Shown: positions 44,752 to 54,150, numbered from the stretch's first letter. The stretch: DNA of 64,000 nt from Verrucomicrobiota bacterium (GCA_004321905.1 SCQF01000053.1:1-64000), one strand, 5' to 3'. Notes: generated by a model not told the origin, from the sequence alone. Program-made: numbers and translations.

Positions 44752-46218
44752 CTAAGTCTGCGGTAAGGCCTTCTTGGGCGCGATCTGATTATAGATGTTG
44801 AGATATTCGCGTGCCGACTTGGTCCACGAGACATCTTGCTGCATGGCCCGAAGCATAAGGCTCTGCCACATCCCCGCCTTACAAAACCAACCTAAGGCTT
44901 GATCGAGACTGGCCAACATAGCGGCGGGTTTATAGACGCTGAATTTGAACCCTGTCCCCTTGGTGCCGTCCGAACTGACCTGTTCGATGGTGTCATCCAG
45001 CCCCCCAACCGCCGTCACAAGCGGTATAGTGCCGTAGCGCATCGCATAGAGCTGGCTCAACCCGGACGGCTCGAACTTGGACGGCATCAGGAGCATGTCG
45101 GAGCCCGCGATGATCTTCCGGGCCAACGGCGTGTCGTAGTCCAGTTTAACGGCAAACCGATCGGGCCATTTCTGCGCCCATTGTCGGCATAGATCGTGAT
45201 ACTTCTGCATCCCCAAGCCCAAAATAACCAGCGACACATCGCGTTTCATGATCTCCGGCATGGCTTCCGCCAGCAAATCCATGCCTTTTTGGTCGGTCAG
45301 CCGTGTAATCATGCCGAGGATCGGTCGTTCCGCCTTCAGCGGCAGCCCCATCAGGTGTGCGAGGTTCAGACGGCAAGCCTGTTTACCTTCGAGTTTGCTC
45401 GGCTCGAAGCGCGCCGTGATCTGCTGGTCGGTACCAGGATCCCAATCGGCATAGTCCACGCCATTTTGGATGCCGACCAACTTCGGGCCGAGCCGGGAGA
45501 GCAACCCATGCAAGCCGCAGCCAAAAGCCTCGGTTTGGATTTCGCGCGCGTATGCGCGGCTGACGGTCGTCACGCAATCCGCCGACGTGATCCCGGCCTT
45601 CATGCAACTCACGTTGCCGTAGAACTCAAAACCGTCCATATGAAAATAAAGAAACGGCAGATTGGTGATGCTATAGGCAGAGCCTGGGAAAATGCCCTGA
45701 AAGGCCAGATTATGAATCGTGAACACCGTCCGTTCACGGGCCTCGCGCCCCATGCCACGCACGCCGTGACGTAGAAACAGCGGCAGCAAACCGGTCTGCC
45801 AGTCATTACAATGCACCACGTCCGCCTTCAACTCCAGCGCATCAATCAACGCCACGACGGCTTTCTGAAAAAACACGAAGCGCTCAAAATTGTCGTCGTA
45901 ATCCTTTTCCGGTGCGCCATACAGATGTGAGCGGTCAAAAAATTCGTCGCGGCGGATGAAGTACGTCGTGGGCGCCGGATCATCGGCGACCCAGATTTCC
46001 GCCGCGTAAGTCCGAAAGCCCACCGGCACTTCGATGCGCACGCCGGTGTCGCGCGGATGAAAACCGCGCTCGGCCACCAAATGGTACAGCGGCATGACGC
46101 GCCAGACTTCCACGCCCGGCTCGTGGGCCAGCGCCCGCGGCAGCGACCCGGCCACATCGGCCAGGCCGCCGGTGGAGGCGAAGGGATTGATTTCACTGGC
46201 CGCGTACACGATTTTCAT
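44752..46218 (-). CDS. glgA: Glycogen synthase, GT5 family
   Basis: 488-aa glycosyltransferase that extends alpha-1,4-glucan from ADP-glucose. The family opening MKIVYAASEINPFASTGGLADV is clear, but the usual K-x-G-G-L lysine that contacts ADP-glucose is replaced by Ser (STGGL). The acceptor-side helix HCNDWQTGLLPLFL is intact, and the C-terminal donor motif reads KFEPSGLSQLYAMRYGTIPLV where Cys is more common than Ser. The length is normal. The start is the ATG at 46218 rather than the TTG at 46230. No other glg gene is in the window. Function as a glucan synthase is likely, with altered donor affinity possible. Confidence 0.9.
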   Translation of the reverse strand: MKIVYAASEINPFASTGGLADVAGSLPRALAHEPGVEVWRVMPLYHLVAERGFHPRDTGVRIEVPVGFRTYAAEIWVADDPAPTTYFIRRDEFFDRSHLYGAPEKDYDDNFERFVFFQKAVVALIDALELKADVVHCNDWQTGLLPLFLRHGVRGMGREARERTVFTIHNLAFQGIFPGSAYSITNLPFLYFHMDGFEFYGNVSCMKAGITSADCVTTVSRAYAREIQTEAFGCGLHGLLSRLGPKLVGIQNGVDYADWDPGTDQQITARFEPSKLEGKQACRLNLAHLMGLPLKAERPILGMITRLTDQKGMDLLAEAMPEIMKRDVSLVILGLGMQKYHDLCRQWAQKWPDRFAVKLDYDTPLARKIIAGSDMLLMPSKFEPSGLSQLYAMRYGTIPLVTAVGGLDDTIEQVSSDGTKGTGFKFSVYKPAAMLASLDQALGWFCKAGMWQSLMLRAMQQDVSWTKSAREYLNIYNQIAPKKALPQT

Positions 46219-46222
46219 AGTG

Positions 46223-46273
46223 TTTTCCAATCCTTGGAAATCGGCGGGCGCACTTTTTCCAAGCCTTGGAAAA
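46223..46273. repeat. Twin palindrome between divergent glgA and the RNase R-like gene
   Basis: TTTTCCAATCCTTGGAAA (46223-46240) and TTTTCCAAGCCTTGGAAAA (46255-46273), centres 32 bp apart. The first copy lies 4 nt upstream of the glgA ATG. Confidence 0.9.
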
Positions 46274-46330
46274 CCCGCCGCGATTCCTATTCGTCAAACC
46301 ATCGGCTTTGATTTATAATCCTTGAAACGC

Positions 46331-48277
46331 ATGAAGGCAAAGACTTTTGAGCAGCAAATTCTGGCGTGGCTGGCGCGACCGGGTTATCGCCCGCTCAAGC
46401 AGCACGAATTGGCGCGCGCGCTCGGCGTCACCGAGCGTGTGATTTTCCGCCGCACACTCTACGCGTTGGAACGCGCGGGTCGGATCGTCTGCCTTCGTAA
46501 AAACCGTTACGCGCTGCCGCCACCCGCCAAGGAGAAACTCCGTGGTGCCGCCGCCGAGGCTCCGCGCAGTGCGATCATCGTCGGACGGCTCATGCGAAAT
46601 CCGTATTACTGGTACGTGATGCCCGACCAAGCGCGGCGCAGGGCGCACAATGTCCGCGTCCGCGAATTCGCCGCCACGATCAAGCCGGTGGATGGACACA
46701 TCGTCGTATTGCGACTCGACGAAGCGCCGCACGCCGAGGAGCAGCCTGTCGGTGTGGTCATCGAAGACCTTGGACGCGCCGAAACACCGGGCGTGGATAT
46801 GCTCCGCATCATCCGCCGGCGCGAGTTTGCCACGGACTTTCCGCTGGCCGCGCGTAGCCAGGCGGCGCACACCACCGTGCCCCCTGCCCCGGCCCTGCGC
46901 GCCGATGGCCGGCGTGATTTGCGCGACTGGACGACGTTCACGATTGATCCCGATGACGCCAAGGATTTTGATGACGCGCTGTCGCTGACCGCGCTGCCGG
47001 ATGGCCGCTGGCAACTGGGCGTACACATCGCCGATGTCTCGCACTATGTGACGCCGGATTCGCCGATTGACCGCGAGGCGCGCGAACGCGGCAACACCAT
47101 CTATCTCGTGGATCGCGCCATCACCATGTTGCCGCCCAATCTGACCGCCGACATATGCAGCCTTTTGCCACAGCAGGATCGGTTGACGCATAGTGCGATG
47201 TTGACCTTTGACCGCCATCACCGCGTCGAGTCCGTGGAGACTTTTCCCGCGGTGATTCATTCTGCCGCCCGTCTGACCTACGGGCAGGTGGAGCTGTTGT
47301 TTGAGGGACATCACATTGACAAAATTCCGTCGGTGGTTCGGGAGCCACTGTTGCAACTGCGCCCCTTGGCACGTGAATGGCGGAAACGACGACTGCAACA
47401 TGGCGCGCTCGATCTGGCGGTGCCGGAGGTCAAGTGCATCATGGATGCGCACGGATACATCACCGCGATCAAGCAACGCGGCGACGCCGAAGCCTATCAA
47501 ATGATCGAAGAATGTATGTTGCTCGCCAACGTCGCGGTCGCCGAACGGCTGCGCGCGGGTGGTGGCCCGGCACTCTATCGCATTCATGACGAGCCGGACG
47601 CCGAGCAATGGGACGAAATGCGCGAAGCGTTACGCGCCCTCGGCGCGCCCATGATTCCCGCGACACCCGATGATCTGAATAAATTATTACATCGCGTCGC
47701 GGGCACGCCGCTCGCGGCAACATTGAACCTGATCGTCGTGCGCTGTCTCAAGCGGGCCATGTATTCCGCCGAGTTGCGTCCACACTTCGGGTTGGCGTTT
47801 CCGCGCTACACGCACTTCACCTCGCCGATCCGCCGCTATCCCGATCTCGTGGTGCATCGCTTGCTCAAAGCCGTGGAGCAAAGCGCTCCCCCACCCTACA
47901 CCAAATCCGCACTCGCCCGTCTGGCCACGCATTGTTCCACCGCCGAAAAGGCTGCTGATGAGGCCGAAAATGAGAGTGTTGAGGTCAAACGCGTCGCTTA
48001 CTACGAAGAGAAGCTGCGGCGTGGCGATATCGGTCCGTTCGCCGGCGTCGTGACCGGCCTGCTCGGTAAAGGTTTGATGGTGGAACTCCGCGACTCATTG
48101 CAACGCGGCCTGCTGCCGTTCGCCGCGCTCAAAAACGATTACTACGAGATGAATGCCGCGCGCACACACGTCAAAGGCAAGCGCCGTGGCGGCGGCTGGA
48201 AAATCGGCCAGCCGCTGGAGGTCGTGCTCACCCGCGTGGATACGGCCAACCGCTGGATGGATTTTGCGCTGCCCTGA
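46331..48277 (+). CDS. rnr: RNase R/RNase II-family 3'-5' exoribonuclease
   Basis: 648-aa processive exonuclease degrading structured RNA. The N-terminal helix-turn-helix (KQHELARALGVTERVIFRRTLYALERAGRI) and a cold-shock-like OB region are followed by the RNB catalytic domain: TIDPDDAKDFDDALS near residue 208 carries the metal-binding aspartates, and HFTSPIRRYPDLVVHRLL lies near 495. A C-terminal S1 domain (GVVTGLLGKGLMVELRDSLQRGLLPF) is present. It is shorter than E. coli RNase R (about 810 aa) and lacks its basic tail. The ATG at 46331 is chosen; the track start is a TTG three codons earlier. Confidence 0.92.
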   Translation: MKAKTFEQQILAWLARPGYRPLKQHELARALGVTERVIFRRTLYALERAGRIVCLRKNRYALPPPAKEKLRGAAAEAPRSAIIVGRLMRNPYYWYVMPDQARRRAHNVRVREFAATIKPVDGHIVVLRLDEAPHAEEQPVGVVIEDLGRAETPGVDMLRIIRRREFATDFPLAARSQAAHTTVPPAPALRADGRRDLRDWTTFTIDPDDAKDFDDALSLTALPDGRWQLGVHIADVSHYVTPDSPIDREARERGNTIYLVDRAITMLPPNLTADICSLLPQQDRLTHSAMLTFDRHHRVESVETFPAVIHSAARLTYGQVELLFEGHHIDKIPSVVREPLLQLRPLAREWRKRRLQHGALDLAVPEVKCIMDAHGYITAIKQRGDAEAYQMIEECMLLANVAVAERLRAGGGPALYRIHDEPDAEQWDEMREALRALGAPMIPATPDDLNKLLHRVAGTPLAATLNLIVVRCLKRAMYSAELRPHFGLAFPRYTHFTSPIRRYPDLVVHRLLKAVEQSAPPPYTKSALARLATHCSTAEKAADEAENESVEVKRVAYYEEKLRRGDIGPFAGVVTGLLGKGLMVELRDSLQRGLLPFAALKNDYYEMNAARTHVKGKRRGGGWKIGQPLEVVLTRVDTANRWMDFALP

Positions 48278-48288
48278 ACGCCGGGCAC

Positions 48289-49194
48289 TCAGCGGACGAA
48301 GTAAATCAGTTTCTGTGGTTTATTCCCGCGCTCGATATCGAACACCAGGGCGCTCAGGCGGTTCTGGAGAAATTCACCGATCAGGTATTCCGCGCGCTTC
48401 TGACTGGTCATGTTGATCGAATTGACCTGCCGCACGACGTCGCCATCCTGCATGCCCATGGCTTGGAAAAATTCCTTTTCACCTTCCATCCCCAGATGAT
48501 AGCCGGTGATCTGTTGCTGTTGATTGTAGGAAGGTTTCAGCGAGTCGAACAACTGCAACACCCGCTCCGGGTCTTTGCGGAGGTCGTCGTAATACTGCAT
48601 CAGCGCCTCGCGACTGATCACCCAGCGGTTCTCGGCGATGCGTTTGCCGAAGCGGCTGGTGGAAAGCACGACTTCGTTCGTAGCCACCGTCCCCGCGGGT
48701 GCGGCACCACTGGCCACGCTATCGGTAAAGCTCAGTCGGAGTTCTTCTTCCTTGCCATTGATTTGCGCCGTCACACGGTCATGAAAAATTTTCAGCAACG
48801 TCAGGCCTGCGACCGCCTCGCCTTCGCGTAGCAGATATTCGCTTTGCTTTTGTAGGTCATCAATGACAGCCCGGCGCTCACCTGCGCTCTGCGCGGCGGT
48901 GCCATCGAACACGGAAAAAGTTCCCGCCAGCCGAAACCGTTGGGCGATGCCATTGAGTACCGTGATGCCACCTTTGCCCTGCACCCGCCGCACCACCTCC
49001 AAGTCCGCTACTGGCGGCAGAACAGGCTTGGGCCAAGCCATGGTTCGGAGAGCCGTAGCAGACTTGATAGGTTGCGAACCAAGCGTCGGGCTGCGTAGTG
49101 CGAACAACACCCACGCCAACGCCAGAAGTGCCGCGCCCAGCCCAGCTGCTCCCGCCAAACCACGCACCCACCGCTCTTGAACTTCGGGCATCAT
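48289..49194 (-). CDS. GspC-like protein with PDZ-like domain
   Basis: 301-aa protein anchored by one N-terminal membrane helix (GLAGAAGLGAALLALAWVLFAL). A conserved homology-region-like beta segment (FRLAGTFSVFDGTAAQSAGERRAVIDDLQKQSEYLLREGE) is followed by helices and a C-terminal PDZ-like domain (GYHLGMEGEKEFFQAMGMQDGDVVRQVNSINMTSQ). This arrangement resembles GspC/PulC of type II secretion, which links the inner-membrane platform to the secretin. No other gsp gene is in the window, so the assignment is tentative. GTG/ATG/ATG alternatives exist at 49197, 49194 and 49191. Confidence 0.65.
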   Translation of the reverse strand: MMPEVQERWVRGLAGAAGLGAALLALAWVLFALRSPTLGSQPIKSATALRTMAWPKPVLPPVADLEVVRRVQGKGGITVLNGIAQRFRLAGTFSVFDGTAAQSAGERRAVIDDLQKQSEYLLREGEAVAGLTLLKIFHDRVTAQINGKEEELRLSFTDSVASGAAPAGTVATNEVVLSTSRFGKRIAENRWVISREALMQYYDDLRKDPERVLQLFDSLKPSYNQQQQITGYHLGMEGEKEFFQAMGMQDGDVVRQVNSINMTSQKRAEYLIGEFLQNRLSALVFDIERGNKPQKLIYFVR

Positions 49195-49240
49195 CACGGC
49201 ATTCCATTCCTCATCACAAAATCACGCGTTGCAAAAGGCC

Positions 49241-49608
49241 GTGGCTGCGGGCCGTAAGCCGGATTCTGTTTCGACGGTCATTTATCTACGCGATCAACCC
49301 GAAGCTTACTCCGCTTGCGCGGAAACGCGGCGGGCCGCCGCTCGCTTCCTATTTGATCTTGCTCCGGATGGGGCTTGCCCTGCCCCCGCCGTTGCCGGCG
49401 GAGCGGTGGTCTCTTACACCACCTTTTCACCCTTATCCCACAACCGCTCGCGCGGCGTGGGACGGTATATTTTCTGTGGCGCTATCCGTACCCTTCGATC
49501 TGGCAAAGGGCCTCCCGGGTTATCCCCGAGACATCCCGCCCTGCGGAGTCCGGACTTTCCTCCCTCCCCGACTCACGTCGGGGACAGCGACCGTCCGCCC
49601 GCAACCAC
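49241..49608 (-). ncRNA. rnpB: RNase P RNA, class A
   Basis: The RNA component of RNase P, which matures tRNA 5' ends. On the minus strand, near the 5' end, GAGGAAAGTCCGGACTCC is the conserved core sequence, and near the 3' end ACAGAATCCGGCTTACGG is the universal P4-partner segment. The ends close a P1 helix, GTGGTTGCGGGC with GCCCGCAGCCAC. The conserved GGTGTAAGAGACCACCG segment is also present. The length of about 368 nt fits class A. The ORFs drawn over this region in the track are spurious. Confidence 0.95.
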
Positions 49609-49628
49609 GGCGCGGGGAGTATAGCCGC

Positions 49629-50333
49629 TCACACGATGGCGTACAACATGCGCCCGCAATAATTGCAGGTCGTGATGGTTTGCCCACGGCGCGCGTCATG
49701 AATCACGCTGGGCGGCAGGGTCATGTGGCAACCGCCACAGCAACTTTTTTCCACCGGCACCATCGCAAAGTTGCCGGTCTTCTGCAAAATACGCTCATAA
49801 CGCGCGAGCCACGTCGCGTCCACACCCGCGGTCAATGCGGTGCGCTCGGCGCGCAACTGATCAAGTTCCTGCTGAATATTTTTGACCCGCGTTTCCAGGG
49901 TTTGGAACTCGGCCAGCACCTGTTTTTCCTCGGCTTGGAAATCCTGCTGGTGTTCGCCTTGCGTTTTTTGCAACGCTTCCATCCGCTCCATCGCCACGAT
50001 TTCCTGGTCTTCCAGCCCGCGGATCACCTTCTGTACATTGGCGATTTCGTGTTCGAGGGCTTTATACTCCTCGTTTTTCTTGGCCTGCAACTGCTGATCG
50101 CGGTACTTCTTGATCTGCTCTTTTTTGCCCTCAATCTCGACTTCGAGGTTCTTGAGCGTGGCGGTATGTTTTTTGATTTCTTCCTGCGAGGCCTTGAGCG
50201 ATTCGTGGTGCGCTTGCAGGCGCGACTCGATCAATTGCTTGCGGGCGGGGACATCCTTCTGCTCGCGCAGCAACTGTAGCATTTTCCGGTCGCGGTCCTG
50301 GAGCGTCAGCATTTTTTCGATGAGCGGTGACAC
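49629..50333 (-). CDS. Coiled-coil zinc-ribbon protein
   Basis: 234-aa protein: a long alpha-helical coiled coil (about 1-185) rich in Glu, Lys and Gln, then a C4 zinc ribbon (CCGGCHMTLPP and TTCNYCGRML). This is the family of conserved bacterial proteins related to the chlamydial CdsZ-type and CT398-like proteins; function in most bacteria is unknown. GTG at 50333 has AAAGGA at good spacing. It lies 20 nt upstream of rnpB, on the same strand. Confidence 0.85.
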   Translation of the reverse strand: MSPLIEKMLTLQDRDRKMLQLLREQKDVPARKQLIESRLQAHHESLKASQEEIKKHTATLKNLEVEIEGKKEQIKKYRDQQLQAKKNEEYKALEHEIANVQKVIRGLEDQEIVAMERMEALQKTQGEHQQDFQAEEKQVLAEFQTLETRVKNIQQELDQLRAERTALTAGVDATWLARYERILQKTGNFAMVPVEKSCCGGCHMTLPPSVIHDARRGQTITTCNYCGRMLYAIV

Positions 50334-50867
50334 GTGATATTCCTTTCAAAAAGAGCGCGGCGCACTCTATTCCTTGTCGGCGGATTCGTCAACGCTGTAG
50401 CCGTGGTTGCCGACCCACGGCCACCGAAAGGCTTGAGCGCAGCGGGCCAACCGGCTATGTTGCCCCGACAAGAGGCATCGCGCATTTCAGCACCGGCGTC
50501 GTGGCGGCAATACAGCGTGACGTTCGATATCGCGGAAAAGTTATTGCGTGTCCACATCGGCCCAATCGTTTCCACCGGCCAAGTCCCCATGCCCGCCACT
50601 GAACCGGCCCCGTCTGCATGACCTACGACGCCGCGACCAAGATCAATATCTTCGATGGTCCCACGATGGCGCTTGATCCCGATGGCGCGGGCGGCGTCAT
50701 CCAGTATTTCCCGCCGTGGCACCGCGACTGGCGCACAGCCTCGTCATGGGCGGACTTTAAGCTGCACTCGGCGCGCTCACTTGGAACTGGCGCATGCTCG
50801 CTTCGTGATTTCATGTAGGGGCGCAAGCGGCGCCTCTACCAAACAGCTTTTCCAGGCCTTGGAAAAA
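50334..50867. other. Region without an intact gene; possible decayed coding sequence
   Basis: About 530 bp. A plus-strand frame at 50618-50818 (66 codons, TKINIFDGPTMALDPDG...YFPPWHRDWR) has a protein-like composition but no recognisable family or ribosome-binding site, and a neighbouring frame continues with LGALTWNWRML, suggesting frameshifts. It ends with a GTAGGGGCGC-N5-GCGCCTCTAC hairpin (50815-50839) and a TTTTCCAGGCCTTGGAAAA palindrome (50848-50866). Confidence 0.4.
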
Positions 50868-51707
50868 TTACGCTGGCCGGCGCGCTTCCAGCACCGGCAA
50901 GAGGTCATCAGGAACACGCAAGCTGCCAAAACCACGTCCCAGTTTGATGTCCGGCATCAGCGCGCCGTGAAAATCCGAACCACCAGTCACCGCGAGGCCG
51001 AGGTCCACGGCGAGCCGATGAAAAAGTTTCGCCTGCGACGAATTATGTTCGCTGTGATAGACCTCGACGCCTTCGAGTCCGGCATCGCGCAATTCCAGCA
51101 GTAGCGCACGCAACATTTTTTGCCCCAGCTTGAGCGAGCACGGATGCGCCAGCACCGGCACACCCCCCGCTTCGCGGATCATCTGAATCGAGTCCGCTGG
51201 GGAGAGCCGAAAACGTTCGGCATAGGCGGGCTTGCCGCGCGCGAGAAATTTGGCGAAGGCCTCATCCTTGTCCTTCACATGGCCGCGGGCAATCATCGCT
51301 CGCGCAAAATGCGGACGTCCGACCACCTCGCCGCCGGCCAGCGCATGGACTTCGTCCCAGGTCAATTCCAAGCCGAGTTCGTGCAGATGATTCAGGATTT
51401 TTTGATTTCGCTCCGTACGCCCGGCGCGTAGTTGGGCGAGCTTTTCCTGCAAGCCGGCGTGGGCTGGATCGAAAAAATAACCAAGCATGTGCAGCGCGCC
51501 GGGATGATGTTCGGCGCTGATTTCGACGCCGGTAATGCCGCGCACACCGCTGGTTTTGGTGGCAGCGAAAAAGCGCGGCAAGCCTTCGGTGGTGTCGTGG
51601 TCGGTCAGCGCTACGACGGTGAGCTGGGCTTCCGCGGCGACGGCAACGAGTTCTTCCGGCGTCATCGAGCCGTCGGAAAAAACCGAATGGGTATGCAGAT
51701 CAATCAC
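50868..51707 (-). CDS. PHP-domain phosphoesterase (TrpH/RNase AM-like)
   Basis: 279-aa metal-dependent phosphoesterase. The PHP signature motifs are DLHTHSVFSDGSMTPEE at residue 3, ALTDHDTTEG near 34, GVEISAEH near 62, VLAHPC near 187, and TGGSDFHG near 247. In E. coli the homologue (YciV/TrpH, RNase AM) degrades small oligonucleotides and matures rRNA 5' ends. The start is a GTG with a weak ribosome-binding site. It is followed by a repeat-filled gap, then the tkt gene lies upstream on the same strand. Confidence 0.9.
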   Translation of the reverse strand: MIDLHTHSVFSDGSMTPEELVAVAAEAQLTVVALTDHDTTEGLPRFFAATKTSGVRGITGVEISAEHHPGALHMLGYFFDPAHAGLQEKLAQLRAGRTERNQKILNHLHELGLELTWDEVHALAGGEVVGRPHFARAMIARGHVKDKDEAFAKFLARGKPAYAERFRLSPADSIQMIREAGGVPVLAHPCSLKLGQKMLRALLLELRDAGLEGVEVYHSEHNSSQAKLFHRLAVDLGLAVTGGSDFHGALMPDIKLGRGFGSLRVPDDLLPVLEARRPA

Positions 51708-51862
51708 GTGGAGAAGAAACCACGAAATCCACGAAATGGCACGAAATCTTTTTACAATCAGTGCTCAGCTTCAGAAAAATGGCAGGGCGAAGCCTCTGGC
51801 TGAGCCGACAACCACCGCAGCTCGGCGGGACGCCTCGCCCTACCCTCCCCTGCTTGACCCGA
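51708..51862. repeat. CACGAAAT direct repeats and a GTAGGGCG-family element
   Basis: ACCACGAAATCCACGAAATGGCACGAAAT (51717-51746) is a short direct-repeat stretch often seen dispersed in PVC genomes. It is followed by GGCAGGGCGAAGCCTCTGGCTGAGCCG...CTCGGCGGGACGCCTCGCCCTACC (51781-51844), another copy of the GTAGGGCG family with inverted ends. Confidence 0.75.
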
Positions 51863-53857
51863 TTATTTCCGCGCGAGGAGCTTCTTGGCGGTTTCGACGA
51901 TGTTCGCCGTCGTGAAGCCAAATTTCTCCGCCAGCACCTTGCCCGGTGCGGAGGCGCCGAAGTGGTCAATACCGACCACTTTACCGGTATTGCCGACGTA
52001 CTTCTCCCAGCCCATCGCACAACCAGCCTCCACCGCCACGCGACGTTTGCAACCCGGCGGCAGCACATCGTTGCGATATTTCTTGGTCTGTTGCTCAAAC
52101 AAATCCCACGAAGCCATGTTGACCACGCGAACGTTCGCACCTTCTGCCGCGAGTTGTTCGCCCGCCGCCAGGGTGATGGCCACTTCCGAGCCGCTGCCGA
52201 TCAGGATGAGGTCCGGCGTCCCCTGCCCGCTCTGCCACAACGTATAAGCACCGTTGCGGATGCTGGAGGCTGCCGGGAATTTGCTGCGGTCGAGCACCGG
52301 CAATGCTTGGCGCGTCAAGAGCAGTGCCGTCGGGCCGTCGGTGCGCTCCAATGCGAGTTGCCACGCGGCGGCGGTTTCGGTCGGATCGCCGGGACGAAGG
52401 ATCGAAACGTTCGGCATGCAGCGCAACGCCGCGATGTGCTCGATCGGCTCGTGCGTCGGGCCATCTTCGCCGACGAAAATGCTGTCGTGCGTCAGCACAT
52501 AGAGCGCCGGAATCTTCATCAGAGCCGCGAGCCGGATCGCCGGACGGCAATAGTCGGTAAAGACGAAGAACGTCGCGCCATAGACAATCCAGCCGCCGTG
52601 CAGAATCATGCCGTTGATGATGCCCAGCATACCGTGTTCGCGCACACCAAAGTGCAGGTTACGGCCCAAGAACTGGCGCTTGCCGATATCGGCGAAGCCT
52701 TTGAGGTGCGTGTTGTTGCTCGGTGCGAGGTCGGCGGAACCGCCAATGAGATTCGGCAACACCTTGGCCAGCGCGTTGAGCGTTTCGCCAGATGCTTGCC
52801 GCGTCGCCATCGGCTTGGTCGGATCGAACACCGGTAACGCCTTGGCGAGGTCCGCCGGCAATTTACGCTTCTGGTGGATGTCCCACTCTTGCGCCAGTTC
52901 CGGATTGACCTGCTTCCACGCGGCCAGTTTCTGCTTCCACGTGGCATTGGCCTGGGCCAGATCGGCGGCGCGGGCCACGAACATCGCGCGCACTTCGTCC
53001 GGCACAAAGAAATCCTTATCCACCGGCATACCGAGCGCGGCCTTGGTCGCCTTGACCTCGTCGGTGCCGAGCGGTTCGCCGTGCGCCTTGTGGGAGTCGC
53101 GTTTGTTCGGGCTACCCTGCCCGATGTGCGTGTGACCAATGATCAGCGTCGGCTTCTCCTGCGACGTACGCGCTTGGGCCAGCGCCTGCTCGCACGCTGC
53201 CGCATCGTGACCATCAATCTCCAGCACGTTCCAGCCATAGGCATCGAAGCGCTTGCGGACGTCGTCGCTGGTAGCGAGGCTGGTTTTGCCTTCGATGGTA
53301 ATCTCGTTGTAGTCGTAGAACGCGATCAGCTTGTTCAGCCCCAGATGCCCCGCCAGCGAGCACGCCTCGTGGCTGATGCCTTCCATCATGCAGCCATCCC
53401 CCATGATGGTGTAGGTGTAGTGATCCACGACGTTCTGGCCGTCCTTGTTGAACTTGGCCGCGAGCATCGCCTCGGCCAGCGCCATACCGACCGCGTTGCT
53501 GATGCCGGCGCCGAGCGGGCCGGTCGTCGTTTCCACACCCACCGTGTGACCGAACTCCGGGTGACCCGGCGTCTTGCTGTCCCACTGCCGGAATTGCTGG
53601 AGTTGCTCGATCGGTAGCGCGTAGCCCGAAAGATGCAACATGCTATAGAGCAACATCGAACCGTGACCGGCGGAAAGGACGAAGCGGTCGCGGTCGGGCC
53701 ACTGCGGGTCGGCGGGATCGTGCTTGAGATACTTCAGCCACAAAACACTGGCGAATTCGGCGCAACCCATCGGCATACCCGGATGCCCGGAGTTGGCTTT
53801 TTGTACGCCGTCCATGGCCAAGCCACGGATCGTATTGGCAGCGAGCGTGAGGTTCAT
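51863..53857 (-). CDS. tkt: Transketolase
   Basis: 664-aa thiamine diphosphate enzyme moving two-carbon units in the pentose phosphate pathway. The N-terminal TPP domain has GHPGMPMG near residue 26, GPLGAGISNAVGMA near 114, and the metal motif GDGCMMEG near 153. The second catalytic domain contains the conserved HDSIFVGEDGPTHEPIEH near 470. The C-terminal domain is complete, so the length is normal. The ATG at 53857 has AAGGA at 8 nt; the track start lies in the promoter region. It is monocistronic in appearance. Confidence 0.97.
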   Translation of the reverse strand: MNLTLAANTIRGLAMDGVQKANSGHPGMPMGCAEFASVLWLKYLKHDPADPQWPDRDRFVLSAGHGSMLLYSMLHLSGYALPIEQLQQFRQWDSKTPGHPEFGHTVGVETTTGPLGAGISNAVGMALAEAMLAAKFNKDGQNVVDHYTYTIMGDGCMMEGISHEACSLAGHLGLNKLIAFYDYNEITIEGKTSLATSDDVRKRFDAYGWNVLEIDGHDAAACEQALAQARTSQEKPTLIIGHTHIGQGSPNKRDSHKAHGEPLGTDEVKATKAALGMPVDKDFFVPDEVRAMFVARAADLAQANATWKQKLAAWKQVNPELAQEWDIHQKRKLPADLAKALPVFDPTKPMATRQASGETLNALAKVLPNLIGGSADLAPSNNTHLKGFADIGKRQFLGRNLHFGVREHGMLGIINGMILHGGWIVYGATFFVFTDYCRPAIRLAALMKIPALYVLTHDSIFVGEDGPTHEPIEHIAALRCMPNVSILRPGDPTETAAAWQLALERTDGPTALLLTRQALPVLDRSKFPAASSIRNGAYTLWQSGQGTPDLILIGSGSEVAITLAAGEQLAAEGANVRVVNMASWDLFEQQTKKYRNDVLPPGCKRRVAVEAGCAMGWEKYVGNTGKVVGIDHFGASAPGKVLAEKFGFTTANIVETAKKLLARK

Positions 53858-53900
53858 TTCGATTTTCCTTTTCGTTGAATGCGACGCAAAAACGCGCTGT

Positions 53901-53929
53901 CGTTTAGCAGGCGACGCCCGCAAAGTCAA
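53901..53929 (-). promoter_or_regulatory. Promoter of tkt
   Basis: TTGACT, 17 nt, TAAACG on the minus strand, ending about 43 nt before the ATG. Confidence 0.5.
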
Positions 53930-53998
53930 GGCAACGGCAACGCTTCACCGCCAAGTCGCCAAGGACGCCAAGATCGGACAAAACCTGCGCCGCCGAAC

Positions 53999-54080
53999 TT
54001 TTCCAAGGCCCGGAAATCGTGAAGCAAAGGTTTTCCAACCATTGGGAACCCCGCCAACTCTCTATTCCAATGATTGGGAA
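53999..54080. repeat. Triplet of TTCCAA palindromes with 32-bp period
   Basis: TTTTCCAAGGCCCGGAAA (53999-54016), TTTTCCAACCATTGGGAA (54031-54048) and ATTCCAATGATTGGGAAA (54064-54081), centres about 32 bp apart. It is the only triplet in the window, lying between tkt and the OLD-like gene. Confidence 0.85.
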
Positions 54081-54150
54081 AAGCGTGGTTTTAACATTCC
54101 GCGTCATGCGCGCGGGTGCCGCGTCGCATGAACGCGGTTGTTGGCATTCC

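Noticed and set aside
49098-50279. 393-aa ORF crossing rnpB and the zinc-ribbon gene
   Set aside because: It overlaps a structured RNA and a conserved gene on the opposite strand.
53999-54081. CRISPR array
   Set aside because: Three palindromes at a 32-bp period superficially resemble repeats, but the units are 18 bp, differ in sequence, leave only about 14 bp between them, and no cas gene is present.
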